This document shows, piece after piece, positions 48,519-57,798 of a DNA stretch of 64,000 bases. Origin of the DNA: Geodermatophilus bullaregiensis. GTDB taxonomy: Bacteria; Actinomycetota; Actinomycetes; Mycobacteriales; Geodermatophilaceae. The number at the start of each line of letters is the position of its first letter. Positions within the stretch are counted from its first letter, which is position 1. A model generated the notes under the pieces. The model was given only the letters and a program-made list of their open reading frames with translations, did no database searches and was not told the DNA's origin. The position numbers were made by a program, and so were the translations under genes. The stretch covers positions 1 through 64,000 of the forward strand of contig NZ_JAFBCJ010000001.1 of NCBI RefSeq assembly GCF_016907675.1, given 5' to 3'.

Positions 48519-51500
48519 CGGCTGCGGTTCCTGAGGGCCGCGGCGAGGAACGGCTCGAGCTCGAACCGCTGATCCTCGCGCGCCGTCGTGAGCTGCAGCG
48601 CGGCGAGGGCCTCGCGGGTGTCCTCACTGGCCGCGTCGCCCACGAGGTCCGACAAGAGCTCCCAGGTGACCGGCTCGCCGATCTCGAGGAGGGCCCGGAC
48701 CACCTCCTGAACGCTCGATGGGCCCCCGAGCGCATCCTCGGGAAAGCGTCCTGCCGCGAGGATCTCGTCCCGTGCTCCCGAGGCGGCAACCGCCCAGGGG
48801 ATCCTCGGTGCCTTCCGTAGGACGCGGTTGAGCACCGCAGGCCAGCCGCCTGTGGCGTTCAGGAGGACCGTGCAGGATGCGCGGTCGAGGTCGAGACGTT
48901 CCTCGCCGACCCACGCCTCGAGTGCCCCTCGATCGAGACGCCGGAGCCCCAACCGAGTGGTGCGCTCAAGGCCCGGCCGCGACGGAGCGAAGTCTGCCCA
49001 GAGGGCAAGCTGCCCAGGGCCGAGCACCATGATCGCGCGCCGCATCGCGGTCCGGGACGACATCTTGTCGACCACCGCCTGCGTCTCCTGCGCGACCTTG
49101 GCTGCCTCCTCCAGGCTCAGGCCTCGGCAGTCTGCTGCGAGGACGACGCGGTCCTCCGCGGCCGCCAGACGTGCCGCCAGCTCGTCCGGGGGGACGTCCG
49201 CGGCGAATGTGATTTCGGACCGGCGAGCTCCGATCTTGGCGGCGACGGCCGCCGCCACCTGCTCGATGCCCAGGGCTGTGCTCCCGCCGACGAGGGTAAG
49301 ACCGGGGGCGTCGACCTCTACGAGGGCGGCCAGTTCCTCCTCGCTCAGCGGGCTGCGGCCACCGTCGGGGAGTGGACGCCGATACAAAGACGCCTGGAAG
49401 CCAGGGGACGGTTGGTGCCCTTCGAAGTCGAGTAGTTCGGCCTCGATGTGAGGTCGACTGCCGAGAAGACGGACGACATTGGGGTTTCGTATGCGCAGGC
49501 GCCCCTCGACTTGGATGACGACGCCCAGACCCAGCATCTCCTCGACCAGCCCGGCGAAGAGGGCCGGCCGCATCGACGAGAAGCCCTCGGGCCACCAGTA
49601 CGCGCAGGCGTCCCGGAGCTCGCCTTCCTCGTAGTCGGCGTTCATCCCCTGCTGCAGGTTGCGCAGAGCCAGTACGAAGGCGATGCAGCGATAACGGTCG
49701 TCGAGATTGATGGTGAGCATGAAGCGCCGGCGCATCTGCTCGCCCAGGTCGGCGTCCTTGTAGACCCGCTCGACGTCCGACCGCTCGATCACCGTCGGTA
49801 TGACACCGCCGCGCCGAGGTGTGGAGAGGAGGTCGCGCAGCAGTGCCTGGCCGAACACCTGGACCATTCCGGCCTGGTAATTCGTCTCCGAGAGCAGGTG
49901 CCACGTGGCGGCGTCACTCAAGGTGTATCCGAGGGCCGAGAGCGGTACTCCCAGCAGTTCTACTGCGTCGGCAGGATCTAGCGGACCGACGTTGACCGGC
50001 TGCTGGGCGAAGTGAGCAAGGGGAACGTTCCTTTGCCGCTCGAACCGTTGCACCTGGTGGAGCCCGGCGAGCACAACCTTGAAGCGTCTGTCCGTGACGT
50101 TCATCAAGCCCCGCAGGCGCTCGACGATGGGAAAGTCCTTGCGAGCGTCGGCGTCGAGGAGGTCGTCGCACTCGTCGAGGAGGACCAGCAGTGTCCTGCC
50201 TTCGACAGCCTGCAGCCAGTTGCGAATGTGCGAGACGGCCGCTTCGCCACGGGCGGTCTTGCTGGAACGTTCGGTAACGACGCCGACGCGCTGCAGCTCC
50301 TCGAGCAGGTCGAGCCAGAACTCGTCAGGATCCCGCCACAGCCCGAGTCCGAGACTCCGGACGTCCATGTAGACCGCGCGCCGATCCCGATCGCGTGCGC
50401 CCTCTACTTCGCGGGCAGCAGCGCGCAGGAGCGCGCTCTTGCCCACCTGGCGGCCGCCGTAGACGAAGCTGCTGCCGCGCGGGTCGAGGACTGCTTCCAG
50501 CTCTCGGCGGCGTCCCCGGAAGAGTTCGGGCGGCACGTTGCCGGCCACGTCGGGCGTGAACGCCGACACGCGCGCGAAGGGCAGTACCAGGTGCTCCAGG
50601 AGCGCGAACGTCGGCGCAGGATAAAAGGCCATCGTCAGGACGACTGCCTCGTCGACGACGAGTATTCGACGCGATGATGCGCCCTCGTCTCGCGCCGCGA
50701 CAGCCAGAGCGTGACGCTGATTGCGGGTGAGCACTCCCCGGTAGAGGACGAGGTGGGGAGAGGCCTTGCGATCGCTGAGGGCGAGACTGACGAGCCGATC
50801 TGCCGACATCTCGCCCCAGACGACGTGGACTCGATAGCGGCCCGCGGCGCCGGATCCCAGCTCGTGCATGACCACCGGCAGGACGGGGCGAGCCTCGAGG
50901 ACGTCGACCGCCAGGTCGGTTCCCTGGGGGCGAGCACCGGGATCGCTCCTCGGCGTGGGGCCCTGCAGTGCCAGGAGCGCCAGGACGGCGCGCAGTCGCC
51001 CGTCGAAGTCGCCCGCCCGCTTGTCGCGGAAGAGGGCACGCCAGGCGTCGAGGGCCTCCGCGTGGCCGCGGCGCATGGCCGCTTCGGCCGGCCCCGGGCC
51101 GAAGGGCTCCAAGGACCTTCCCTCGGTGAGAGCAGCGATCGCCCGATCGAAGGTGTCCGCCCTAGTGGCAGCTTCGATACCGCTCGACCAAAGCTCGCGC
51201 TGCAGTCGCTGATACCCCTCCATGGGCCCGGCGCTGCGCAAGACGCGACCGCGCGACGCGTCCAGGCGCTCGTGGGCGGCTGCGAGGGCGCCGTGTGCCA
51301 GTAGGTCGAGTACCGCTCGCTCGTTGTCCTCGTCGAGTTCCGCGGAGCCGAGCTCGTTGAGCAGGTCGGCCGTGACGTGCTCACGAGCGCGGTCCAGCAC
51401 GACCTCGCTCTCGTCGAGCCGGGTCGAGGCCTTCAGCAGGTCGTCGTCGACGGGGTGCTCGGCGTCGAGGAGCAGCCCGCGGAGGACGACGGCCTGCCCT

Positions 51501-54436
51501 TCCTCGATGGCTCCGGGATACGCCTCCAACTCGGCGAACGTCGACCGGAGGCGGTGGAGCCGGCGACCGATTGCCGCATGGGCAGCGCGGAGGTCGAGCT
51601 CTCTCCGTTCAGCCAGCCGGGTCAGCAGCTCGGGGCTCTCGTCGTGCAGCGCATCGAGCAGTCGGCGGCTTCCGGCGTGGTCCATACGAGCGGCGAAGCC
51701 CTCGTACGCGGTCAAGGCTGTCCTGTACGGCGCCGCCAGCAGGCCGGGGACCGCCGCCTCGGGCACCGCGGACCAGGAGGTCCGGTCGAGGGACACCTCG
51801 AAGACGTACGGGAGCCATTCGTCGAGCACCTGCTCCGGCGAGCGCTCCTCCGCCCCGGGTACTCCTTCGTCGAGACGCCGGACGAGTAGCTCCGTGCCCA
51901 GGACGACTGCGCGGTGCGCGACAGTCTCCTCGGTGCCTGCGTTACCGACGGAGTCTTCGCCCCGGAACTCCTCCAACACCGACGTAGCTGACCGGCGAAT
52001 CTCGACGGCGATGCTGTCGGGACGTCGCTGCGAGTCACTGCTTCTGAGAGCGGCGACCGCACGACACCAGACGTCGACGACGGCCAGCGCCTCCCGGGCG
52101 AGCTCGATGAGCTTGAGTCGGGGATCAGCCACGATCCTCGTGGTGGCTTGCGGACCTCGGAGGCGGCCGTCGGTCTCGTCGATCGCCCGCTCCAGCGTCC
52201 GGTCGTCCTGAAGGGCGAGGGCCGCCCGACGGACACCGTCCATCTGGGCTCGCTGATCGTCGCGGACGGCGACGAGCAGCTTCCCGAGCAGGCCGCCCTC
52301 GGCCATCCAGTCCTGGTACACCCGCGTCGCCCGGTGGAATTTCAGGGTCCGGGCAGGGGCGGTGTCCAGCTGTGCCTCGGCAGCCGATCGGGCATCCATC
52401 ACCTGCCCATCTGCATCCGCTGCATCCGCGGCACCGGGGTGGACAGCGGGGGCAAGCCCCAGGACGAGGCCCTTACGGGCGGCCGCCACGACTGCAGTCG
52501 ACAACTCCCGGAGGGAGGACTCCTTGGGTAGCTGCGGCCCGAGGAGTTCAAGCACGTCCGCTGCGCCGGCAAAGGGTGCGATCGGAGCGGCAAGACACAA
52601 ACCGGCCGCCAGGGCTTTAGCAGCGGATCCAGTGGGCAGATCGACCCAGGCCTGGGTGCGGGTCCACAACGCCGCCGACAGCGGCCCTGCATCGCTTCGC
52701 AGGGCAGCGGCCAGAGCAAGTACTTCCAGTGATGCACCCCAGGCCGCCTCGTGGCCGCGCGCGGCCCATGCGGCGGCACCCATGTGGCCGTCTCCGATCA
52801 GGCGATGCAGGCCCGCCCAGATCGCGGCGGTGGATGGCGGAGCTTCCGTATCACGGACGCTCGAACCCTGTGTCGAAGGCGATTCCGACACCGGATACGT
52901 GGATGTCGGTGGGAGGTGGTGGTCGCGCCATGCGGCGTCGCCGTCTGACTGGGACTGCCCCTGGTCCTCCGTGCGCGATTGGGTCCCTTCGGATGCCGAG
53001 CACTGGTGTCCTCGGGCTGCTGTCGAAGAAGGGGGGGAAGCGGTGTCCCGGTCGGCAGCACCGACGTCGAGTGCGGCCGGTTCGGCGACTTGAAGCGACG
53101 GGGACGGGAGCGCGTCGATCTCCTGCTGGCCTACCGGATCGCCGGTCGTATCGACGAGCTCAGCCGGCGGTGTTGCCTCCACCATCGGCTCGACCGTCTG
53201 CTCCATCGATCTGCCTTCGTCGCCGTCGCGAGTTGGGGCATCGATCGCTGAGGTCGTGGTCTCCACGGCATCGGACGTCGACGGCCACCCTTCCGGTGGC
53301 GCCTCGTCCGCAGACCGCGGCATGGCCTCCAGCCGGAGCTTGCCGGCGAGAGCCAGGCCCAAAACCAGTGGTGAGGTCAGGTCGGACAGCGCCTCGTAGG
53401 AGCCGGCGTCGAGGGTGCGCTCACCGCGGAGGTGCTCGACCAACATCTGTAGAACGGGCGCGGCCTCCAGCCACGCAAGCAGTTGCTCCTCGTCCTCTGG
53501 CGGCGTAGCCGCGCGCCGCAACCCCTCGACTGCTTCGCTGTACTCGGCTGGCCCCTCCACCGAACGCAACGGACGAGCGGCAGCGGCGACACGGTCGCGA
53601 CGGGACACCAACGCGGCGCGCCGCCTGTCCGCCTCGAGTTGCCGCTCGCGCGCTTCTGCCGCCTCGGTTGCCGACCGGACCGCCTCGCCGAACGATGGCG
53701 TTAGGGGCTCCACCAGTTGCACGTCCAGCTGCGAGGCCGCGAGCAAGCCGGCTGCTTCGGTCACCGCCTGGCGAGCCCTCGTCGCGGCGGCGCCCAATGA
53801 GTCCACGAGCTGCTCAGGCACGAGCGCGTCGCTGTGCACGCTCTCCAGGATCTGCCGCGCATCGTCGCCGACCGCCAGCTGCGCTTCAGCGAGCGCATCG
53901 GCGAGAGCTTGCAGCGTGCGGACCACCTCTTGGGGTTCGAGCACGATCCGCTCCCGTGGCTGCGGAGCCGGCTCCGCCTGCTCCTCGCCGTCAGGGTCGC
54001 GAGGCACCGTGGCCGCGGACTCACCGGCTAGCGCTGTCAGAAATGCCCGCGCGGAGGCGGCAGCAGGCTCGTCGAGGTCTTCGGTCACTAAGAGGCACAG
54101 CCGAGCCAACGCCGGTGTGCACCGGGACGCCCACTCGTCCCAGATACGACGGAAATCCAGCACATCCGGGTCGTCCACGGAGTCGCCCAACAGCTCGACG
54201 GCGACTTGATGTGCCGGCTCACTCAAGACCCGGGCAACCTTGTGCTTACCCGTGTCGCCTAGCGCAGCAGCCTTGAACTGGAGCAGCCCGATCTCCTTGG
54301 CACGCCCGGAGACCGTCGTCTTCAGGATGCTCCCGAGCGCCCGACGACCATCCTGGCCGAGATGATGGAGTGCCTGCTTCCAGTCCTCCTGGGACAAGGC
54401 CGTGACGGCTTGTCCAAGCTCACAACCAGCTGTCAC
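48515..54436 (-). CDS. Giant STAND/ORC-like ATPase of about 1970 residues
   Basis: A 1973-residue protein. The first 400 residues are helical, Ala/Glu/Arg-rich, with coiled-coil stretches (EAAEARERQLEADRRRAALV). A Ser/Pro/Thr-rich linker spans roughly 400-550, and helical repeats fill the middle. The ATPase domain is near 1310-1500, with FRGRRRELEAVL, Walker A VYGGRQVGKSALL (about 1325) and Walker B LLVLLDECDDLLDAD (about 1417). A wHTH-like stretch follows, then a second Rossmann-like part (LTLVGGSTALGIEQVAAAVA). This suits a sensor/signalling ATPase. GTG 54436 is chosen because AAAGGA lies 7 bases upstream. No exact family was recognised. Confidence 0.8.
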   Translation of the reverse strand: MTAGCELGQAVTALSQEDWKQALHHLGQDGRRALGSILKTTVSGRAKEIGLLQFKAAALGDTGKHKVARVLSEPAHQVAVELLGDSVDDPDVLDFRRIWDEWASRCTPALARLCLLVTEDLDEPAAASARAFLTALAGESAATVPRDPDGEEQAEPAPQPRERIVLEPQEVVRTLQALADALAEAQLAVGDDARQILESVHSDALVPEQLVDSLGAAATRARQAVTEAAGLLAASQLDVQLVEPLTPSFGEAVRSATEAAEARERQLEADRRRAALVSRRDRVAAAARPLRSVEGPAEYSEAVEGLRRAATPPEDEEQLLAWLEAAPVLQMLVEHLRGERTLDAGSYEALSDLTSPLVLGLALAGKLRLEAMPRSADEAPPEGWPSTSDAVETTTSAIDAPTRDGDEGRSMEQTVEPMVEATPPAELVDTTGDPVGQQEIDALPSPSLQVAEPAALDVGAADRDTASPPSSTAARGHQCSASEGTQSRTEDQGQSQSDGDAAWRDHHLPPTSTYPVSESPSTQGSSVRDTEAPPSTAAIWAGLHRLIGDGHMGAAAWAARGHEAAWGASLEVLALAAALRSDAGPLSAALWTRTQAWVDLPTGSAAKALAAGLCLAAPIAPFAGAADVLELLGPQLPKESSLRELSTAVVAAARKGLVLGLAPAVHPGAADAADADGQVMDARSAAEAQLDTAPARTLKFHRATRVYQDWMAEGGLLGKLLVAVRDDQRAQMDGVRRAALALQDDRTLERAIDETDGRLRGPQATTRIVADPRLKLIELAREALAVVDVWCRAVAALRSSDSQRRPDSIAVEIRRSATSVLEEFRGEDSVGNAGTEETVAHRAVVLGTELLVRRLDEGVPGAEERSPEQVLDEWLPYVFEVSLDRTSWSAVPEAAVPGLLAAPYRTALTAYEGFAARMDHAGSRRLLDALHDESPELLTRLAERRELDLRAAHAAIGRRLHRLRSTFAELEAYPGAIEEGQAVVLRGLLLDAEHPVDDDLLKASTRLDESEVVLDRAREHVTADLLNELGSAELDEDNERAVLDLLAHGALAAAHERLDASRGRVLRSAGPMEGYQRLQRELWSSGIEAATRADTFDRAIAALTEGRSLEPFGPGPAEAAMRRGHAEALDAWRALFRDKRAGDFDGRLRAVLALLALQGPTPRSDPGARPQGTDLAVDVLEARPVLPVVMHELGSGAAGRYRVHVVWGEMSADRLVSLALSDRKASPHLVLYRGVLTRNQRHALAVAARDEGASSRRILVVDEAVVLTMAFYPAPTFALLEHLVLPFARVSAFTPDVAGNVPPELFRGRRRELEAVLDPRGSSFVYGGRQVGKSALLRAAAREVEGARDRDRRAVYMDVRSLGLGLWRDPDEFWLDLLEELQRVGVVTERSSKTARGEAAVSHIRNWLQAVEGRTLLVLLDECDDLLDADARKDFPIVERLRGLMNVTDRRFKVVLAGLHQVQRFERQRNVPLAHFAQQPVNVGPLDPADAVELLGVPLSALGYTLSDAATWHLLSETNYQAGMVQVFGQALLRDLLSTPRRGGVIPTVIERSDVERVYKDADLGEQMRRRFMLTINLDDRYRCIAFVLALRNLQQGMNADYEEGELRDACAYWWPEGFSSMRPALFAGLVEEMLGLGVVIQVEGRLRIRNPNVVRLLGSRPHIEAELLDFEGHQPSPGFQASLYRRPLPDGGRSPLSEEELAALVEVDAPGLTLVGGSTALGIEQVAAAVAAKIGARRSEITFAADVPPDELAARLAAAEDRVVLAADCRGLSLEEAAKVAQETQAVVDKMSSRTAMRRAIMVLGPGQLALWADFAPSRPGLERTTRLGLRRLDRGALEAWVGEERLDLDRASCTVLLNATGGWPAVLNRVLRKAPRIPWAVAASGARDEILAAGRFPEDALGGPSSVQEVVRALLEIGEPVTWELLSDLVGDAASEDTREALAALQLTTAREDQRFELEPFLAAALRNRSR

Positions 54437-54637
54437 CAACTCGTCCTTTCCCCCGCAGTCAGCGGAGCGTCGCACATGCCGTCCGGAAAACGGAGTACCG
54501 AGACGACCGTGCCTCGCCGGCGGACGCAGTCAGCCGCGAAGCAGACGAGGAAGGGACAACGAGCGCTCAGAGCGCTCGCGAAGGGTGGCTGGCATCCACT
54601 CGACGGTCCTTCCGCTCGACAGCGCCAGGGCCTTCGG

Positions 54638-55885
54638 TCAGGCGTGGTCGAAAGAGCCAGCCGTCGTGACCCATGCCGCCAAGGTTGCGCTTGGGACCAG
54701 GTCGATGGAGCCCAGCGCCGTCATGGTGCGAGTCCCGAGCGGCACCACGCCGTCGGGACCGACGACGGCAACTGCGGCCAGCCGGTTGACCTCGGCCAGT
54801 TCGGCCAGATAGGTCATCCCTTGGTGGTAACCGTCTCTGACGACGTACGACAGGTCATCCGTGTACTTGCACTCGATCGCGAGCGCCGCCTGGCCGGGCA
54901 ACACGACGGCCAGGTCTGCGCCCACGGGTTGCGAGGCTGACGGCAGAGGACGCGTCAGGCGGCGGTAGGGACTGGACCAGCCGTAGTAGCTCCAGAGGCC
55001 CGCGGCTTCGAACCATATGTCCCACGTTCTTCCCCACCGGTCCACGGCCTTGTGGGTTGGTCCGCTACCCAATCCCAGGGGGCGAAGGCTCGTCACCACG
55101 CCGCCTGCCGAGCGCAGCGCGAGCAACACGACCCCGAGACACCCGAGATGGAACAGGCGTCCCCGAACGCCCGGATCCGGCAGGAGCATGCGCCGAGCCA
55201 GCTGTTCGAGATTGCGGTCTTCCTCTCGCAGGACCGCAGCGAGTCGCGCGAGAGCGTTCCACGGGGTTCCGGCTCGACTGGCGGCTGCCACTGTGCCCCG
55301 ATCTGGACGGGCGTCCACTTCCGAGGGCAGGTGCGCCCGCGCGTCCAACAGTGCGCGGACCTGACGTACCACGAGTGCATCCAAGTGGGGAGCAACAGTG
55401 CATGCGTCGACGCGAACTTGCTCCAACCGGTCGGCCGTCCAGCAAAGCACCTCGGCGAGGTTTCGGTCGGGGACCCTGCGGCGTTCACGACCCACGAAGC
55501 CACTGGTGGGTGGCCACCCGGCCAGGCGAGTGCGCGGCCAGTCGGTGCGACCCGAGGGCACAGCGGTGACGCTCCTCGCGGTCAGGACCTCTGCGGGGAG
55601 AGCATCGAGCCACGCAGCCGGCGCGGTCGGCAGGCGTCGCATGAGAGGGATGCACTCTTCGAACAGGTGCCGCCGAGCGCGGCGGCGAACGTCGTCCGGG
55701 CTCCATTCGTCAGGGCCGGGTGCAGCCGCGACTGCGGAGTACAGCTGGCCTTTGCCCGTGTAGCTGCTCAACACCTCCAATAGTCCATGCCAGGGCAGAG
55801 GCGCCCCAGCGTGTAATCCGCCTTCCGCGCCGGTCGAGATGGTGCTCAACGCAGAGCGGTCAGTTGAGAGCGGACCCAGTCCCAC
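54638..55885 (-). CDS. PD-(D/E)XK nuclease, McrC-like partner
   Basis: A 415-residue protein. The C-terminal region has the nuclease pattern VGADLAVVLPGQAALAIECKYTDDLSYV (Asp near 328, E-C-K near 338) followed by the helix GYHQGMTYLAEL, as in McrC-type endonucleases. The N-terminal 280 residues are helical and unrecognised. It lies directly downstream of the McrB-like ATPase and overlaps it by 40 bases if GTG 55885 is used. A TTG at 55849 that overlaps the ATPase stop is an alternative start. A 201-base gap separates it from the giant ATPase gene. The pair is read as McrBC-like. Confidence 0.72.
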   Translation of the reverse strand: MGLGPLSTDRSALSTISTGAEGGLHAGAPLPWHGLLEVLSSYTGKGQLYSAVAAAPGPDEWSPDDVRRRARRHLFEECIPLMRRLPTAPAAWLDALPAEVLTARSVTAVPSGRTDWPRTRLAGWPPTSGFVGRERRRVPDRNLAEVLCWTADRLEQVRVDACTVAPHLDALVVRQVRALLDARAHLPSEVDARPDRGTVAAASRAGTPWNALARLAAVLREEDRNLEQLARRMLLPDPGVRGRLFHLGCLGVVLLALRSAGGVVTSLRPLGLGSGPTHKAVDRWGRTWDIWFEAAGLWSYYGWSSPYRRLTRPLPSASQPVGADLAVVLPGQAALAIECKYTDDLSYVVRDGYHQGMTYLAELAEVNRLAAVAVVGPDGVVPLGTRTMTALGSIDLVPSATLAAWVTTAGSFDHA

Positions 55886-57534
55886 TGTGCGCCCAGTACG
55901 TCCTCGTCAGCGAGGCGGAGGCCGAGAGCGTCGAGCTGCTCTTCTTCGAGACGCGCCAACCAGGTTCCGACTGCTGTCACATAGCCCTCGGCTAGCAGTT
56001 CGGGCACCTCGTGGTACTCCGACTCGTCACCCGCCAGATAACTGGGGATCTCCAGGAATGCGGCGGGCCCGAGGACCGCCCCCTCGACCTCGCGGTGGGC
56101 GGCGTAGATCGCCGTGAGGATGTCAGCGATCTTGACCCGCAGAGCATCGGGCAACACCGAGAGGCGACCGGCAAGGGCCACGCCGAATCCGTCCGTGTCT
56201 GGCGCCCCGACCGGCACATGCGCGAAGCGGCGTCCCAGCGCGAGGCCGAACTTGAACACGCGATGGGCGTCGAGAGCGTTGTAGGTGCCCAGCATTCTCC
56301 ACTCGCTTCCGGCGAGATACTGCACCGGCTCGGGGCTGGGAATGTCTGACCGGAGGTTCTCCGCCCCCGAGACAGCACAGTGCGCTGCCTCGGCCCAGCC
56401 CAAGGTGATCGGGCCGGCATCGGGCTCCCCACTGGTCCGACCCACCTGCACTGGCTGGCCGGACAACCATGTCAGCAGCGGACCGAAGACGCGGTCGAGA
56501 TCGGCGCGGTTGGCCTCGTCCAAGACCAGCCACCTGTCCTCGGCGACGGCACGCAACACCGCCCCGGGGACGAAGCGGAGTCGACCGCGGTCGTCGATCG
56601 TCTCGCCGCCCACCAGTTCGCGCGCTGTCCAGGACTCGTCCGGGGTGACCAGCGTCGCCTCGTGCCCCGTCGCCATGCCCACTACCGAGGGGTCGGCTAC
56701 GACATCGGCGAGGAGTTCGCTCACCAGTTGACTCTTCCCCGTCCCCGGGGGGCCCACCAACATCACCGCGGGCCGGCCGGCGACCGCTCGCCGCAGCATT
56801 CGCCGAGTGCGCGGATCGAGCGTCAGACGTGTGACCGGGACGGAGCCGGGAAGCGTGGGAGGGAGGACGCTGGGACCCGTCGTTAGGTCCTCGACGTGGC
56901 CCTCGACCTCGACCGGCTCGGTTCCCAAGCTGGTGCGAAGCGCTTCCAGGCCATCTGCTGTGGCGCGTCGTTGCTGGACTGCCCACGAGGCGTCCCAGGT
57001 CCCCCCTGACCCGCGGCAGACGAGAAGAACGGAGGGGGAGAGGCCGGCCCTGACCCGGGCAATCGCTGCCCGTTGAGTGGCCGGCACCTCGGCGGATTCG
57101 GGCACCACACCGACGAAGACCTGCGCCGACCGGGCTCGTTGGGACTGGTTGGCGCGCACGCTGAAGTTGCCGGCCTTGCTGATCGTGGCCGCCACGACAT
57201 CGTCGGCGCTCAGTCCCATCAAACTCGCCAGGAAAGTCTCGAGACGCGCGAACTTCGTCGTGCTAGGCGCCGCCAGGTCGACGCTGCCGATCAGCTCGTC
57301 GAGCGTGGACTGTGCGTTGGGCAGCTCGTGCTGCGGTGCCGTCACGGCTGGATCGTCTCCGTTGGTCTCGATGTCGTTCGGCTCGGCGCGGGAGGCCTCT
57401 GGTCGTTGCGCGCGCTGCGACCGGCTATCGCTGGTCTTCGCCGGGACCACGGGAGGCCGGCGGCGGAGGCGACCGACGCGCTCGACTCGATCAGACCCTC
57501 TGTTCGCTGGACGTCGAGCTGCCTGTCCCTCCAT
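55846..57534 (-). CDS. McrB-like AAA+ ATPase
   Basis: A 562-residue AAA+ protein of the MoxR/McrB kind. Walker A is VMLVGPPGTGKSQLV (about 256-270), Walker B is RWLVLDEANRADLDRVFG (about 333-350), and the sensor/arginine region is GTYNALDAHRVFKFGLALGRRF (about 416-437). The McrB-like DEANRAD and GTYN motifs are clear. The N-terminal 200 residues carry a strand-rich part (VRANQSQRARSAQVFVGVVP), possibly a substrate-binding domain. In McrBC the ATPase translocates DNA and activates the nuclease. ATG 57534 is chosen over GTG 57555. It is divergent from the sigma-factor gene. Confidence 0.83.
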   Translation of the reverse strand: MEGQAARRPANRGSDRVERVGRLRRRPPVVPAKTSDSRSQRAQRPEASRAEPNDIETNGDDPAVTAPQHELPNAQSTLDELIGSVDLAAPSTTKFARLETFLASLMGLSADDVVAATISKAGNFSVRANQSQRARSAQVFVGVVPESAEVPATQRAAIARVRAGLSPSVLLVCRGSGGTWDASWAVQQRRATADGLEALRTSLGTEPVEVEGHVEDLTTGPSVLPPTLPGSVPVTRLTLDPRTRRMLRRAVAGRPAVMLVGPPGTGKSQLVSELLADVVADPSVVGMATGHEATLVTPDESWTARELVGGETIDDRGRLRFVPGAVLRAVAEDRWLVLDEANRADLDRVFGPLLTWLSGQPVQVGRTSGEPDAGPITLGWAEAAHCAVSGAENLRSDIPSPEPVQYLAGSEWRMLGTYNALDAHRVFKFGLALGRRFAHVPVGAPDTDGFGVALAGRLSVLPDALRVKIADILTAIYAAHREVEGAVLGPAAFLEIPSYLAGDESEYHEVPELLAEGYVTAVGTWLARLEEEQLDALGLRLADEDVLGAQWDWVRSQLTALR

Positions 57535-57798
57535 CCGCCGGAGATTTAACTGCACGTGGCCGCCGGAGCCGCTGAAGACGCCGCCCGGGCCTCGCCCGGT
57601 GCCTCCGATGTCGCTCGTCGTGCCGGCAACCCGATCGCCCCCGGGACAGCGCCCGCATCATGCGGTGGGCATCAGCTCGACACGGTGACCAGGCGCGGTG
57701 TTTTGGGCCCCTGGTGTCAATTCGTACCTCGGACTGCCGATTCTGTCGGGGAGGGGACTTATGGTCCTCCTCCGTATCGGTGTCCTGAGCGGGGGTGC
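57535..57798. promoter_or_regulatory. Divergent control region of the defence-like array
   Basis: 264 bases separate the leftward McrB-like operon from the rightward sigma-factor operon. A less GC-rich patch with GGTGTTTTGGG and GTCAATTCGTACC (about 57697-57727) is the best promoter candidate. Because a sigma factor is encoded on the right, autoregulation from this region is likely (inference). No clear repeat was seen. Confidence 0.4.

Noticed and set aside
48515-57534. Leftward operon considered as a complete classical McrBC locus
   Set aside because: The McrB-like and nuclease genes fit, but the giant ATPase and its partner do not belong to McrBC, and the nuclease N-terminus is unlike McrC. 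McrBC-like is as far as the sequence supports.
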